A stretch of 5,976 bases of DNA from Aquifex aeolicus (GTDB lineage: Bacteria; Aquificota; Aquificia; Aquificales; Aquificaceae), in assembly GCA_015661465.1 (NCBI GenBank), contig DQVZ01000256.1:1-5976 (forward strand), written 5' to 3'. Position numbers and translations under genes: made by a program. The notes beneath the pieces were generated by a model. It was not told where the DNA came from. It made no database searches and was given only the letters and a program-made list of their open reading frames with translations. Positions 5,771-5,976 of this stretch are shown piece after piece. How positions within the stretch are numbered: position 1 is the first letter of the stretch; every line of letters starts with the position of its first letter.

Positions 5771-5976
5771 ATGCTTATAGCCGTTCCCCTTGATGATATA
5801 AATTTTTCTGAAAATTTAAAAAAAGCAAAAGAAAAAGGTGCAGATATTGTTGAACTGCGTGTAGACCAGTTTTCTAATACCTCCTTTGATTACGTTAAGG
5901 AAAGGTTATTAGAGGTACAGAAAGAAGGCTTAAAAACAATACTCACGATTCGTTCCCCCGAGGAGGGAGGAAAAGA
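5771..5976 (+). CDS. aroD: 3-dehydroquinate dehydratase, type I (5' part, cut by window edge)
   Basis: The visible 68 residues match the N-terminal third of type I 3-dehydroquinate dehydratase, the cytoplasmic shikimate pathway enzyme that removes water from 3-dehydroquinate to give 3-dehydroshikimate through a Schiff base with a lysine. The start MLIAVPL forms the first barrel strand. ADIVELRVDQF (24-34) holds Glu28, Arg30 and Asp32, spaced as Glu46, Arg48 and Asp50 of the Salmonella enzyme. ILTIRSPEEGGK (57-68) holds Arg61 and Glu65, spaced as Arg82 and Glu86. The Schiff-base lysine and the catalytic histidine lie beyond the edge. The ATG is 5 nt after the rpsQ stop; an in-frame TTG precedes it directly. 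The ribosome binding site is weak (AGGA at 5764-5767, close to the start), so this gene may be translated less than its neighbours. Confidence 0.9.
   Translation, partial: MLIAVPLDDINFSENLKKAKEKGADIVELRVDQFSNTSFDYVKERLLEVQKEGLKTILTIRSPEEGGK

Noticed and set aside
5800..5817. AT-rich inverted repeat (AAATTTT...AAAATTT) followed by a run of A
   Set aside because: It lies inside the start of aroD, has an A/T-only stem, no GC stem and no T run on the plus strand, so it is not a convincing terminator.
1..5976. RNA genes, riboswitches, CRISPR arrays, insertion sequences or promoters
   Set aside because: Coding sequence fills nearly the whole window and no gap exceeds 14 nt; I saw no tRNA-like cloverleaf, regularly spaced repeats, transposase motifs or convincing promoter elements.

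Overview
The window is a single, densely packed plus-strand gene cluster that matches the bacterial S10 ribosomal protein operon. In order it holds the 3' end of tuf (EF-Tu), then rpsJ, rplC, rplD, rplW, rplB, rpsS, rplV, rpsC, rplP, rpmC and rpsQ, and finally the 5' part of aroD (type I 3-dehydroquinate dehydratase). Protein sequences, the moderate GC content, the purine-rich coding strand, heavy use of AGA/AGG and ATA codons, and extra charged residues all suggest a hyperthermophilic bacterium. The tuf-S10-aroD order and the very long S19 point to the Aquificales; Aquifex aeolicus is my best guess, from recognition rather than a database search.

Layout: tuf ends at 93 and its stop codon is part of the rpsJ ribosome binding site. 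The eleven ribosomal protein genes follow up to 5765 with gaps of at most 14 nt and two overlaps (rplC/rplD by 4 nt, rpmC/rpsQ by 1 nt). aroD starts 5 nt after rpsQ and runs off the right edge. No stretch is long enough for a promoter region, leader or RNA gene, and I see no terminator, mobile element, CRISPR array or RNA gene. Transcription presumably starts left of the window and continues past it.

The products are parts of one machine. S10, S19, S3 and S17 build the 30S subunit; L3, L4, L23, L2, L22, L16 and L29 build the 50S, including the peptidyl transferase surroundings (L2, L3, L16), the tunnel constriction (L4, L22) and the tunnel exit (L23, L29). EF-Tu delivers aminoacyl-tRNA to the assembled ribosome. 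aroD is metabolic (shikimate pathway) and sits where many bacteria continue with rplN of the spc operon.

This is mainly conserved housekeeping DNA and I see no new multi-gene system. The strongest oddity is rpsS: a normal S19 of about 91 residues is preceded in frame by about 128 residues of predicted helical, coiled-coil-like sequence, behind a perfect Shine-Dalgarno sequence. Secondary oddities are the operon break into aroD, the absence of an S10 leader between tuf and rpsJ, a recurring fused stop/Shine-Dalgarno junction motif, and extended versions of L2, L3, L22 and S17.
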